Below are positions 53,301 to 63,400 of a stretch of DNA of 64,000 nucleotides, one piece after another; position 1 is the first letter of the stretch, and every line of letters starts with the position of its first letter. Origin of the DNA: Nautilus pompilius. Taxonomy: Eukaryota > Mollusca > Cephalopoda > Nautilida > Nautilidae. Made by a program: the position numbers and the translations under genes. The stretch spans positions 124,001 through 188,000 of the forward strand of contig JACATO010000682.1 of the NCBI GenBank assembly GCA_018389105.1, given 5' to 3'. The notes under the pieces were generated by a model. It did no database searches and was not told the DNA's origin. It saw nothing but the letters and a program-made list of their open reading frames with translations.

Positions 53301-56119
53301 ATTCCCTGAGAAGTTTACATGGTCATGCTGAGTAAAAGTGATGAAATCATTGGCAGAGAGATGTCATAAGACCATTGGCTGATATAAGTCACTACATAAT
53401 GTTTCATATTTTGAATGTTTTTTTTTTCAATAATCCCAAATTTGAAATTATTTATCCAATTTATTTATTATCCAGCAATATAGTGAACCTTTTCCTCAAA
53501 TTCCAAAAAACTTTAAGGAAATGTACCTAACATTCTAATAAAATAAAATATCCAATGACTCAAGTGGGGTGTACCTTTTGGGTCTCATAAGAGTTAAACT
53601 AGGTATAAATCTTCTCACACACCCATCTCTCTCTGGCTTTCACTTACACCCACATGCACCACCTGATCATCATCATCTTTAAACATTTTTGCCACCCAAT
53701 CCACCATGTTCTTCAGCCCACATAAAAATTCTAGTGGAGTGTCATGGTAAGTATTTACTTCCAAAGCTCTACAAAGCTTGAGCACTCTTGAAGAATGTTC
53801 TGCTATTTTCAGGTAATGTCCAGCTTTAGACATGAAATAAACATACCACCAGAGTAGTTTTCATACCTGTATCATGCGGGGCCTGGTGCTGCATTCTTTA
53901 GCAGATACTGATGTTGCTGTGACACCCTCCTCTTTAATCTGACTGGTTTGGTTGACCCTGCTAATAGTTGGAGTCCTGTAGGAATAGCCATCAAGAAAAA
54001 TCACAGATCAAATCAATCAAGAATTTGGGAATTTTACTTAGGTACTCAAGGAAACAACCAACTCAGAAAACTTTTTGTTTTCTTTTTCTTTTAAAGGAGA
54101 ATCAACAGTGGACCAAGGTCTGGGGAAAGATCTCTGGCCATTGTTATATCGTTGGTGATCATTGCTACCACAGACCGGGGAGGCTGAAAGATGAGACCAT
54201 ATCAGAATCTTTCAAGACTAGTGCAGCCATTCTAAGGTTTCAAAATAAAACCACAGTGATGGAGCTGTTAGAATGTGCAGATAAACTGGAAGGTAAACTA
54301 ACTGTAATTGTGTATAACATGCAATTAGAAATGAGTCTCCATCTGCCAAGAATTAAGAAAATGTTTCTACAATGTAATGCTACAAAAGCTAGTAAATTGT
54401 TCAGTACCAGACATGCTAGGGTTTACACTAGAAACCAAGAACACTAAGCCTGCAGTAACATTTCTTTCTGGAAAGAACTGTAAAAATTTGATTATGTCAC
54501 CTCGAAAACATCTGTTGACCAAACCAGGGCTTCTACGGTTATCTTCATAACTAAGATTACATACATCTCAGCAAACTTTGTTTAAAGTTTTCCCAAGAGG
54601 TCTACTATGTCCTTAGCAGCATGTGGGCTCCAGTCCTCAACTGCATGCTCCAGAAAGAGTTTAAATAATGGAACAAGTGCTGTGGAAGTCTTAGCATTTA
54701 TAGAATGATTTAGCTTACCTAAGACCCCATTGTCACATTTTTTCTTATTTTTCATCTGTTATAATTCCTAAATCATTTTCTTCTTCTACCAGAGTAATCA
54801 TATCATAGTTTCTTCATTTGAGTGGCTTCTAACCCACTGTACTTATATCATTTATTTATTATATATATAATTTATATCAGACTGCATTACTCTTAGCATC
54901 ATTGCCAGTTGACTCTGCAGTAATTTTCTGTTATCATTAGAGATTCTGGAATCAACATCATTCTTTCTTGGTTTTTTCTCTGCAGATGCCGATAACGAAG
55001 TGGTGTTGACAGCCTGTGAGGGAGATACAAATGACTCATTCCTAGTTGATCTGGTAAGTCTTAGAGCGATAGAGAGCTGCTCAATCAGCTCGTGTGTTCA
55101 GAGTGTTCCTACCAGATTCTGAGAAAAACGGAGTTGAAGTTTGTTTTTTTTTATCAGCATCACGTTTATCTATATTGCTAAGCATTAAATATGCAAAACT
55201 ATCACCACAGAGATGAAAGGCCGGGTGTTATAATATCATTTATTCGGTTGGTTAAATTTGTGCTGATAGTAAACTTATTTTTTCAGTTTTGGTGCAAACA
55301 AATGTGGATTTGGCAAATGCCAAAGTTGCCCTATACCCAACGTGCATAACAATTTCTATATTCTCTGTTATTAAGATAATCCCAGTTTTGGCTTGAGTTT
55401 GGGGGAGGGGTTTGTTGTTTGATTTTCAGGGGGCTGCAACACTGAGGTGGCACAGAGACAGATTTCCACTTTGACCATACAGTGACACTGTTACTGCTTT
55501 TTTAAGTAAACAAGGTCTTCAAGCATGAGGACAGGGACTAATTTTTCCATCTATACCAGCAGTCAAAATTAACTAAGGTTCTGGCAATTTTGGATATCAG
55601 AAATTGTTGTTTTAGTAACAGAACTGTTATTAACAAATAGTAACTTACCGGTAGGCATAGTTAATACTGATAGTATCCATGGTCATGTCTCAGCAAAGCA
55701 CTAGAGAGAGAGAGATATTGATCATTGCTTTCTGGCAGTAAATAGAGCCACTAGAACAGATATGTAGCATTTGATGAAACAAAGGTGAGGGAATCTTGCT
55801 CTAAGTCTTGTTGGGATGGTACTTATTTAGCTTAACAGCATGCAAATAGTTTTGCTTAATTTCTTTCAAGGCTGTTGGAATGTCGGCGAAATTTTTGAAA
55901 ATCGGAGGCTTGCAACAAGGAGAGAGGATAGCGAAACTGAACCGCCTCATTGAAATTGAAGACCACCTTGAGAGAGAGGGAGAACTCGCTCATCATGGTT
56001 ACCAGTTTGCCAAGTTAATGAAAACTGCGCCATCAACTGAAGTTTCATCCAAGCAGAATGAATCCAGTGTGGGAGCCACAGCTATTGAATCAGAAACCAT
56101 AAACAGCACACATGACTGA
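32164..56119 (+). CDS. ENO4: ENO4, enolase-like protein 4 (13 coding exons)
   Basis: Thirteen exons join in consistent phases into 602 codons plus stop, close to the vertebrate ENO4 length. The N-terminal 100 residues (MKQKALKYYEENGVPKKMEN, then DVYGYLANYFDEFSSPP and VDMYC) match the ENO4-specific extension, not a classical enolase. A Lys/Glu-rich linker (about 165..225) precedes the enolase-like domain. By alignment to the classical active site: metal ligands D246, E295 and D320 correspond to N381, I426 and D453; the base K345 to R479; H373 to A507; K396 to K530. Most are therefore changed. In mouse, ENO4 is a sperm protein needed for normal flagellum structure. All splice sites are GT..AG; no lesion was seen. 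Confidence 0.95.
32332..35270 (+). other. ENO4: ENO4 intron 1 (coding)
   Basis: About 2.9 kb; holds a minus-strand Tc1 fossil at about 33120..33640. The rest is AT-rich without recognised features. Confidence 0.9.
33120..33640 (-). pseudogene. Tc1-like transposase fragment
   Basis: Minus-strand translation gives MDDNVCPHHIRIANQYLELE followed by WLAHFPYLNLIKYIWKIGNL, matching the LMDDNARPHR..IV..YLE and DWPARSPDLNPIEHVWD blocks of Tc1 transposases. The catalytic Glu of PIE reads Lys here (LIKYIW). Upstream blocks are degraded. Confidence 0.8.
35271..35315 (+). CDS. ENO4: ENO4 exon 2
   Basis: 15-codon microexon, ANYFDEFSSPPKIER, acceptor TTTCAG, donor GTATGC, phase 0 on both sides. The residues match the conserved LANxF...PPxI stretch of ENO4. 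Confidence 0.9.
36119..36202 (+). CDS. ENO4: ENO4 exon 3
   Basis: 28 codons, acceptor TTATTAAG, donor GTGAGA. Encodes GKPTIKVDMYCCIRN, equivalent to the N-terminal strand of the enolase fold. Confidence 0.9.
36203..37597 (+). other. ENO4: ENO4 intron 3
   Basis: About 1.4 kb of AT-rich DNA; a weak tRNA-like stretch near 36640..36700 is not firm enough to call. Confidence 0.85.
37598..37791 (+). CDS. ENO4: ENO4 exon 4
   Basis: Acceptor TTTTGTAG, donor GTAGGT, phase 0 in, phase 2 out. Encodes an acidic helical region (EKEVEAVEQLESVETAISFI) corresponding to the AVQWVN region of ENO4. The minus-strand frame over it is a shadow. Confidence 0.9.
37792..39367 (+). other. ENO4: ENO4 intron 4
   Basis: About 1.6 kb without recognised features. 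Confidence 0.85.
39368..39514 (+). CDS. ENO4: ENO4 exon 5
   Basis: Acceptor CATCTAG, donor GTAAAC, phase 2 in, phase 2 out. Encodes a Glu/Ala/Lys-rich probable coiled coil (DEERERKAAAEAEEQTILKA) and a KKSTSTK linker. Confidence 0.9.
39845..40013 (+). CDS. ENO4: ENO4 exon 6
   Basis: Acceptor TTTTTGCAG, donor GTACAG. Starts GKKKAHPVDVIPDEPPEK and enters the enolase-like domain (GSPAGSALSKILCITGSLVK then DKPLYKYIA). It stands where classical enolases have the GANAILGVSLA...PLY.HIA helix. Confidence 0.9.
40014..42155 (+). other. ENO4: ENO4 intron 6
   Basis: About 2.1 kb; contains a minus-strand Tc1 fossil at about 40935..41400. Confidence 0.85.
40935..41400 (-). pseudogene. Tc1-like transposase fragment
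   Basis: Minus-strand reading near 41000..41060 gives GRKTELVFIEGGLNPAEHTA, resembling the G.T.LVFI.G..N...Y block that follows VMVWG in Tc1 transposases, and it is similar to the DNA near 16500 on the plus strand. Other blocks are poorly kept. Confidence 0.55.
42156..42284 (+). CDS. ENO4: ENO4 exon 7
   Basis: 43 codons, acceptor CTGTACAG, donor GTGAGT, phase 0. Encodes LPLPMITILQCGNSSPGKLK and FHEIMLIPKPG, equal to the LP.P..N.I.GG.HA......QEFMI.P enolase segment. Confidence 0.93.
42285..44750 (+). other. ENO4: ENO4 intron 7
   Basis: About 2.5 kb; contains a minus-strand Tc1 fossil at about 43260..43800. Overlapping plus-strand frames of about 100 codons there are shadows. Confidence 0.85.
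43260..43800 (-). pseudogene. Tc1-like transposase fragment
   Basis: Minus-strand translations give GSGSVMIWDVH (the GGGSVMVWG block, about 43610) and FMRNNAKPHHEAALVKHHQG (second Asp block, with Asp replaced by Asn) in different frames. Broken by at least two frameshifts. Confidence 0.65.
44751..44819 (+). CDS. ENO4: ENO4 exon 8
   Basis: 23 codons (TIEYLVLINKHVLKSLETLT then KAP), acceptor TCTTTTAG, donor GTAAGT, phase 0. Confidence 0.88.
44820..46791 (+). other. ENO4: ENO4 intron 8
   Basis: About 2.0 kb, AT-rich, no recognised element. The spacing and phases do not require an extra exon here. Confidence 0.85.
46792..46956 (+). CDS. ENO4: ENO4 exon 9
   Basis: Acceptor GACTTCAG at 46791 (not the later TGTAG, which breaks the frame), donor GTGAGT, 55 codons. 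Encodes SIGAMMGQIDKPEQALDLVL and FHLGINCSAHKIF, where classical enolases have D.GG.AP......EAL and ALDVA.SEF. Confidence 0.9.
47319..47444 (+). CDS. ENO4: ENO4 exon 10
   Basis: 42 codons, acceptor TTTTCAG, donor GTTGGT. Encodes DKGKYEVANGLLKSYDEMAD and YPTILALIDPLRKQ, the equivalent of YP..SIEDPF; the metal-binding Glu is Ile. Confidence 0.93.
48341..50982 (+). mobile_element. CACTA-terminated DNA transposon, near full length
   Basis: Left end CACTAGGTAACAAAATTT and right end (inward) CACTATGTAACACAATTT match at 16 of 18 positions. Flanks are TTA at 48338..48340 and TTA at 50983..50985. Subterminal motifs such as AACTTTGCTTTTGTGG recur inverted near both ends. The element is 2642 bp with a transposase gene in the middle. 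CACTR ends and 3 bp T/A duplications fit the CMC group (CACTA/Mirage/Chapaev, perhaps Chapaev3). Confidence 0.85.
49036..50750 (+). pseudogene. CACTA-like transposase gene, two exons, broken
   Basis: Exon 1 (49036..49243) begins MASRGCNHSP and carries a CxxC pair at residues 14/17 (CYMC) and another at 61/64 (CQHC), a probable zinc-binding DNA-recognition domain. A 96 bp intron (GTAAGA..TTTTACAG) follows. Exon 2 runs from 49340. Two lesions are visible: an in-frame TAA at about 49354..49356, and a frameshift between about 50110 and 50160 that separates the frame ending at 50184 from that beginning at 50148. Likely catalytic core: LFIDSSSKSLKAVL (first Asp), VIGDFKMVAFLMG (second Asp), CFLCLWDSR (Cys pair) and EEQGERFHQDI (candidate Glu), a DDE/RNase H-like arrangement with a zinc pair between second Asp and Glu. 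With so few lesions, the copy died recently. Confidence 0.8.
51560..52350 (+). pseudogene. Tc1-like transposase fragment
   Basis: Near 52075..52150 the plus-strand translation reads a ...LPHTTRITLVFL... block followed by NNVS, then a W.SRSADL / FQISRLASLP block, matching QDNA.PHTAR....FL...N and WP..SPDL.PI. Upstream, about 51640..51900, HTH-like remnants are weak. Several frameshifts. Confidence 0.6.
52870..53225 (-). repeat. SINE-like repeat with tRNA-like B box
   Basis: Read on the minus strand from about 53215 the head contains a TAGCTAATGGTC stretch and B-box-like GGTTTGACTCCC. The body has GGGAGGAAACTGGATTGCC and ACACATGCAGACAC (plus strand), a motif widespread in animal SINEs and present in similar form in the 1777..2045 copy. 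Confidence 0.55.
54097..54292 (+). CDS. ENO4: ENO4 exon 11
   Basis: 65 codons plus one base, acceptor CTTTTAAAG, donor GTAAAC. Encodes HCYIVGDHCY (classical IVGDDLT; the first Asp is kept) and AAILRFQNKTTV (classical LLLK.NQIGT; Lys to Arg). Confidence 0.93.
54293..54985 (+). other. ENO4: ENO4 intron 11
   Basis: 693 bp, no recognised features. Confidence 0.9.
54986..55053 (+). CDS. ENO4: ENO4 exon 12
   Basis: Acceptor CTCTGCAG, donor GTAAGT, phase 1 in, phase 0 out. Encodes VVLTACEGDTNDSFLVDL, the counterpart of MVSHRSGETEDTFIADL; the catalytic His is Ala. Confidence 0.93.
55054..55870 (+). other. ENO4: ENO4 intron 12
   Basis: 817 bp, no recognised features. Confidence 0.9.
55871..56119 (+). 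CDS. ENO4: ENO4 exon 13 (terminal)
   Basis: Acceptor TTTCAAG. Encodes KFLKIGGLQQGERIAKLNRL (classical IK.GAP.R.ERLAKYN.L, active-site Lys kept) and a hydrophilic tail, with TGA at 56117..56119. Confidence 0.95.
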   Translation, partial: AVGMSAKFLKIGGLQQGERIAKLNRLIEIEDHLEREGELAHHGYQFAKLMKTAPSTEVSSKQNESSVGATAIESETINSTHD

Positions 56120-58194
56120 AAAGGGCCTGATAGATCCAGGGAATTTTTTTTAATTATTTTTAATCCTGTTCAAATGTTTGTTTAGCTCTTTCCATCCAGA
56201 ATTTCTGAACAAAAACGAAAAACATAATTGTTGTATATTTGTTCGGGAATCTCATCTCGGTAAGCAGTTTTAGAATTGGCACATCGCCCTAAAAATGTTA
56301 GCTGACTGCAGTTGTTTTGTAGAAAGGAGAAAGCTGGATTTCAGGGTAACTAGATTAATACTGGAGATACCCACAGCCACAGGCAATGTGATTTTAGTGC
56401 CAGCTGAAGTGTACACACAGTTAACAACTTCTGATACTGTTCTACAGCAGTTAAACTCTTTCTAAACCCGAAAGCTAAAACTGAAGTGGAGTATATCTGG
56501 GTGAATTAACTACACTTAAACAAACATTCATGAGCAATGGGAGCTGTAATTGTGGACTCACTAACAAAATAACTTGTCAAGCAGAAAAGTTGATATGCCT
56601 TGTGAGACGAAAGTTTAAATGTACACACAGGAAACTGACTACTGAAAAATGTAGATTTTTAACAGAGAAAGACCCAAATGGCAGTAAAACATGCAACAGT
56701 AATACAAACAAACAGCATATTCCATACTAACCATAGTCCATTATCAACTAAAACAACCCAACTTTAGGAACCAAAAAAGGCAGACAAAAAGCCTGGTTAG
56801 ATAAGACCCATAAAAAGAAAATTTTTTTAATATTTAAATTTAATAAATAGATAAAATGGCATGTAAGAGAAGAGGTGAGATATTTGATACATAGAGATTC
56901 TTGAATTTGAAATCTAAAGACGATGTGGTCAGTATCTTGTTGTCACTAAAAACAAATTTATAGTTATAGTTTAAAGCAATGTGAGGGCTAAATTCTTTCT
57001 TTCAGACATGTGATGCAAACTTCTTGTGGATGCACCAGCTAATTTCTCTCATGTAAGCAGCCTTAACCAACATTGTACATAGTAAATATGAGTGTCTGGA
57101 ATAGTAATGTGATTCTTGAATGGAAAGAGAGAACCAATAGTTTTTGAAGTTGAAAATAAAACCTCTAAGTTCCACTAATGGATGTAAAAAAGCTCAAAAT
57201 TTCAATAAAGAGATATGTTAAATGTCTAGCAATCACAGTGTACTACAAACAAATCATTATCATCTTCAAATCCTGCAGCCATGGCAAATAATAAATTTTG
57301 ATTTTATATATTTTATCTGTGAAATAATTCAAGAGGAAGAAAGGAGGTGAAAATTCAGAAACAAAATCACCATCTATAATTAAGTAGGAACAAGCAAGAG
57401 CCAGTTATTGACTCAGGGTTATTGCAAAGATATCTTTAAAATTTATGGATAATGTGGCAGTTGCTACAGTTCAGTGGTAACTTTTAAAAAGTAAAGTAGG
57501 GTCTTTGTCATTTAACAGATAGCTACTTCAATAATATTTTGCTTTCAGAAAATGAATTTTGTTAATAATAAAGAAAAAATTTTAATTAAATTAAATTGAA
57601 ATCTAATTTAAAATGAGAAGAATACCATTTACCTGGTATAATTTTGCTCAATATTTGACCCAAATTTTACCAACATTCCATAAATAATGAATTTATGCTC
57701 TTCCTGTTAAAATAGTTACAAGTAAATAATGTCTGTCCATCCAAACAAAGAGAGTTTTGATTTCCAACAACATATAATATAGACAAATTAAAGATGAAAA
57801 TAGAGTTAGATATCAGTGGATCCAAATAGGATCTAAATGTGAGAAATCTGTTATAAAAAATAACACTTCACAGTATGTCAGCACTCAACTGCTGAAATAG
57901 GAGAGGCTGGCTGACTGCTACTGGTTGTCATTGTTTAAAAAGAATTATAGAGAATCTTAAAAGTTTCTAGCTTCTAATAATTAAGGAAATATTCCCATAA
58001 TGCAACATTATAGAAGCTGACATGTGACTCCTACAATGGAAATACCTATACCATATTGTTTTAGCTATAGGTTGATATGTATTAGATATCAAATGTCTTC
58101 ATTATGAGAAAATATCATATACTCAGATACTGGTTGAAAAAATAAAGCAAGTATGAATAGATTTCTGCACGAACTCTCTCACTCTATGGAAGTT

Positions 58195-58260
58195 TTTGGT
58201 TTGATGGACGATTATTTCCATCACTGCAATTTTTACTGCTACATTTCGAAAAGTAAACTA
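58195..58260. repeat. Fragment of the inverted-repeat element family
   Basis: TTTGATGGACGATTATTTCC then CACTGCAATTTTTACTGCTACATTT parallels 17636..17690 (TGATGGACTATTACC then CATTGCAATTTTTATTGCTACATTT). The tRNA-like part is missing. Confidence 0.6.
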
Positions 58261-60199
58261 ACATTATACTGTTTCATCAGTGACAAATAATAAAAATAGC
58301 AACATATTCAAAATAATTTTAACAAAAACAACAAATATACAGTACAGGTTTGTATAAAAGCTGCAAGAGAGAGTTATGGCCCTTGGGCAAGTCACTTATA
58401 AATCATTCTAACATGAAAAAAAAAATTACAAAATTTGTCATGCAGATAAACAATGTACATATAAATACATGAAAAATTTTTTTTACTGTTTTCTTTGGTT
58501 GACATCTGTAAATTCCAGGGGTACAGAATGAATTTCTACTATTACTGTTATCTCATTAAAAGTTGATTGTGTGAACCAGACAGCAGGAAAGAATATATTG
58601 TATATCTTTCTTGGAAAGCTTTCCAAATCTGATCTTCTAAGTTAACCCAGCACTTGTAGTATGCCAGAAAGAATTACATATAGCTGCAAATAACTAAACA
58701 GTCTTCAGAAACACACGCTAGAAATCGTCTGGCCTTCTATTAACAACATTTGCTAAATTTATCCAGATTCTCTCTAATAGAGACCCCTGACTATTTACCA
58801 GAAATTTTCAATGCTCAGTTGTTGTCTGGAAAAAGGGAAGTAACTGTTTGCTTTGGTTCCATGATCTGTGCTGCTACATTAAACCCCCCAAGACAAGTAA
58901 TACAGAATTTATAGATCATTTTCTTATCTTATTTATTGTAAGTTGTTTGTATAATTCTAAGTATCCACTTTCTTTTTTAAAGTATTTCTTGAAAGAATTC
59001 ACTTCCTTGGTCTCTTGTATTAACTTGCTCTAAATCTATGTAAGTCAATGTTATGCCATATATTCTGCCTAGCGCTTACCTGAAGTTTAGACATGTTAAG
59101 TAGAGTTGATTGTTTTGATTAAGGTGTGTGCAGAAGTTGTATTAAAATGTGTTAATTTATAGCCTCCAATACAATGTAAACTTTTTAATTAGTAATTTCC
59201 AGCTTCATTATTAATTTTATTTCATTTTGTTTTTGATTAATTACATCACTCCTGGAACCACTAAGAATACCCTTCCATCTCTTTTAAATGAAAAACTTGT
59301 ATACATTTTGAGTAACACAAGAACGAAAGAAATTTGCAGGTTAGCAAGTGAATTCAGAAAAATACAGTGACAGTGAGGTATTTTCTACCAGAAATTAATA
59401 AAATGATGATGAAGGTTATAGAACCCAGAGTATCAAAATAATTCTGAGGTAGTTAGTTAATCTGTGAAGAGGAGAAATATTTTAGACAATTAATCAAGCT
59501 AAGCATTTTTAAAATAAAAAATAAAATCTGACTGAAAACAATTTATGCTACAGTATTTAACTATGACCATGTTCACCATATTTTGGGGCAATACGGACTG
59601 CAGAATTTCAGCTAATATGCAGTAAAATGACAGATGTGTTAAGGATAAGAATTTCAGTAAAGTTTCTCTTTAAATATAAAAAAACATAATAATCATCCCT
59701 TTTTTCAGATACACAATTTTTCTTTGATATATGGAACAAAAGAAAATAAGGCTTATCCTAGTTGTGTGTTAACATTTACAATGACTTAAGGGGGGTAATC
59801 CTTTAAAATGCAGAAGGGTTTAGAATTAGAAATAACTTTCTGTCAAGAACAACCCTACCTCTGTAGAGATCATTATTTTCTCACCCTTACCAGAAGAAAC
59901 CAGTTCCAACAACACAATCTCTCAAAGAATAAACCAACAACAGAGTTTCAATACACAGTATACATCAAGCTTCGTGCTAGTGGTATCTAGTCCAGAATAT
60001 CACTACTATATTTCCCTCTAACACAGTATCATTGACAGCTATGCATGAAAAGGGTGGCACAACATTGCAAGTCTGAATGTTGAATCACTGACACCATGTT
60101 CCTTCCATCAGTGATGGCTGAGCTAGAGTCTAGAGACAAGCTGGGAAGTGATTCACTAACTGTGCCATTACCTAGTATGATCGATTTGGTCAGGGTGGC

Positions 60200-60480
60200 C
60201 TGAAGGCTGACATTCAACTTTGCCAAAGAACTAATCTTAGGAGGGGTGTCGTGACTGGTGTCAGTTATAGGGATGAGATGGTTACCCCTGGGCCCAACAG
60301 CAAGGTCCCAGCTTTATCGATGGCAACACCCATCTTCACTAAGTGCACTGTCAATGCCACAATTCAGGTCCAAGGCATCACTCACATGGCATGTTGCCTA
60401 CCCAATCTCTGGACTTTAGATTCATGTGCAAGTCCTCTAGGCACTACAAAGCTTGTAAAGATACCTGTTGCTTCTTTTAT
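60200..60480 (+). pseudogene. Tc1-like transposase fragment
   Basis: Plus-strand translation includes RTNLRRGVVTGVSYRDEMV, like the RT.L..I.G..T..RYRDEI block, and further on IQVQGITHMACCLPN, like the FL..QGI..M.WP..SPDLNPIE block. The match is weaker than in the other copies. Confidence 0.5.
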
Positions 60481-63400
60481 TTGAATATGTAAGGGCAAAG
60501 TAAATCTGCTGGTTACTCTGTTTTTGCATAACTGCATTAGTAGAACCAAACTGCTACTCACAAGAGCCACCACTATGATGCTGAGCAAACAAATGTAAAA
60601 TACATAACAGAAAGAAAAGGATGCGATCCTTTTTGGGGGTTGAGAAGACATGACATTGCTTAGGCATAGGATGCAAAGCAGAGATAGATCCCAGTTCAAA
60701 TAAAACTTGGCCACTAGCTGTCACAGCAATGCTATTTCATTTAAACATTCCTAGTAGTACAGCATTGACTTCAATTAAAATAGAATGAAAAACAAGGCAT
60801 TGACCCAACATTTGGTTTACCAGAACTGTTATCTTGGACATTTTCTTTTGGCTAAATCAAAGGTCCTAGTATGTCAACTACTGCTAAGCTCAGTTAAACC
60901 TGTGGAATAAATTAATTTTGTACTCAGAATTTATAAAAAGATTGAATAGCCACTTTTTTTAAACTTCTGAATTCAGTGTAAGTATTGCACAGCTTTAAGA
61001 TTTCATTTTAAAAAAGCAAAAGCAAAAAGAAGGGTTAGCAAACACCTTTCCACACACTGCTCTTAGTTCCATATACAGCAGATTAAGGAGAATTTCTTGA
61101 GTGGATTTGTGTTCTGCTTATACTTTTAAAGAGGATACGTACCAATTCTGTTTTAATTTCTTTTTTCTGTTAATTCTCACAATTATCCACAGTTGGAACA
61201 GTTCTTGGTGTCAACCTAAAGAGAATACAAAAGTTAGGTATTGAATTTGTATTTTACACAAATTCTGAAAAAAAGAATTTCTAGACTGTCAACAATTAAA
61301 TTCGTATTAGATTATTTTGAACAGGTTCGTAATCACATTTTTATTGCAAACAAAATGAGGAAAATCTGTCCAAAAAGAACTGAAGATGAAAAGTGTTAAT
61401 TAAATAATCATTGACAGCACAGATCGTTTCAGGAAAGGTAGAAATAGAGCTGACTAGGTTGTGTTGATACAGATAAGTTCATTAAACAAATATTCACTTC
61501 TTCCATCATTATGAGTGAGCCATTTGTGAGCTTTTTAGATAGTTTGGACTGATGGACCCACATGCCTGCTCATAACCTTTAATGTGCAGGTTAACCTAAT
61601 GGCTGAGGCTAGATCAGCAACAGCATGGTCAAATGAGAGATATGCATTCTCACAATACAATGCTCTCTGAAGCGAAACTTTTGCCAAATATGGCATATCC
61701 ATGCTTCTGGAATTATGAAACTGAATTAAGTCCCTCTGGCAAAGAGTACATCCAAACACACTTCATGTCAGTGGCAGGAGTTAAGTTAGGGAGAAATGCC
61801 TGCATTAATCAGTTGATGATATTAGCTGCCACCTCCTTAGTAGTCACATAAGAGTAGTTTCTCCTCGACTTGCTACATTGATTTTACTGAAGTAATGGAA
61901 TGAATATTTACAAAAATAGACTTTATTCTTTGGTAACAGAAAAAGGTAAGCTTTAGAAACAGTTTTAACCTCTTCACATAAGATGGGTAACCTAGCACCA
62001 AGCTTTAACATTGACAGGTTATAAATGATTTCTTTACTACTACCTGTTACATTGTAGGGATTTACCGAGTCTTGAAGCATGTCCATAAGCTATTTCTTTA
62101 AACAATTATCATCAGAATTTGATGCTAAATTGTCCATATGATTCAATGCTGTAGCTTATATCCAATTTTAATACAAAATCACAAATAGGAAAGTAAATAC
62201 CTTTATCTAAATGCATTATAAAGTTTGTTTTTTTTTTTTATGAAGCATTTTCATTATTACAATTCAGAAGCCACTTGGCTTTAGCAAAATCTCAGAAAGA
62301 GATCCAAAGAGAAAGCAATTAATTTGATTTTTAAACTGATTTACAGTGTCAACTACTACAGCTAGGAATTTATTCTACTTATTTACAATTCTCTTGCTAA
62401 AAAATTCAAGCCGTGTTAATACTTTAGCCAATCTATAATCACATCTGCCAGTATATGACCGACCACACGGAAATTATCCCTGGGGAACTGTATCATGCAG
62501 ACACTGAGTATAAACTACAGTATTAATGGCACAAACAGGTGAGCATACTTCATTTAGGTAGAGAGTAACAAATCTGACAAGGTTTAAGTATACGAGAATT
62601 TTCTCTGACCACAGCTTGATTCTCTCATTCCATAAGTTTCTTAATTCACTACTACATAGCACAGTCAAGTCAGTGTTCCTCAGCCATAATTGCTTTGCCA
62701 ATGACATCAAGAAATGCTTGCAAAAGGATACATGTTAAGTTCAGTAAATCCCTTTTATGGGATTTTCAGCAGACTTTCACAGAAGTCCAAATGTCATTAA
62801 TAGAATTCCTAACACAGGAATCAGTAAGCAACGAGAGAAGAAATGTGAAACAAATAATTGGCTAGTTTTTATTTTGGCAAATCATTAATGCTAATGGTTA
62901 GCATTACTTTCAACAGACTTCTTTGGCCGTAAGAAAAAAATTATTTCTTTTTTCTTAGCATTGTTTCATTTCTGTCACTTAGATAATAATCTACTCTGTT
63001 TAGTTTCACTTTAAGTCTCAGGATTTAGACGAGATGGTTGTAGCACCAGGTAGCTGCTAGAAGTTAATTCTCATAGATGCTTTGTTTCACACCTTAAAAA
63101 ATTCCATGTACGCTAAAACTATCATTTTCATAAACTTTCCCCGAAGACCTTTCTAAATTCTCCGTAAAAGCCCTGTGTTTTTTTAATATCTTTAAGTTGT
63201 GTTCATTTTTTTTTAAAGCAACACCCTCAGAACACACATTAGTCTTTGAGAGAAGACTAGGGGAAGATTTCAACTTCCTTTTGCCTCAAAAGCTTCATTC
63301 TTTTAAATATAGAACTCAGCAAATTTGTAATTTCTCCATTACTACAATTTTCCTTTGCATTATAGTTCTCTAATACCATCTTATAGAGACACAGCATCTT

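Larger units (their letters stand above)
47445..54096 (+). other. ENO4: ENO4 intron 10, longest ENO4 intron
   Basis: About 6.65 kb. Holds the 2.64 kb CACTA-terminated transposon (48341..50982), a Tc1 fossil (about 51560..52350) and a SINE-like repeat (about 52870..53225). A 72-codon minus-strand frame at 53615..53833 is unexplained. Confidence 0.9.

Noticed and set aside
60382..60714. 110-codon minus-strand frame with a hydrophobic segment
   Set aside because: Part overlaps the Tc1-like plus-strand remnant, and no family is recognisable; not enough to call a gene.
61535..61851. Overlapping 72..74-codon frames on both strands
   Set aside because: No motif, no splice support; possibly an old repeat but no class can be assigned.
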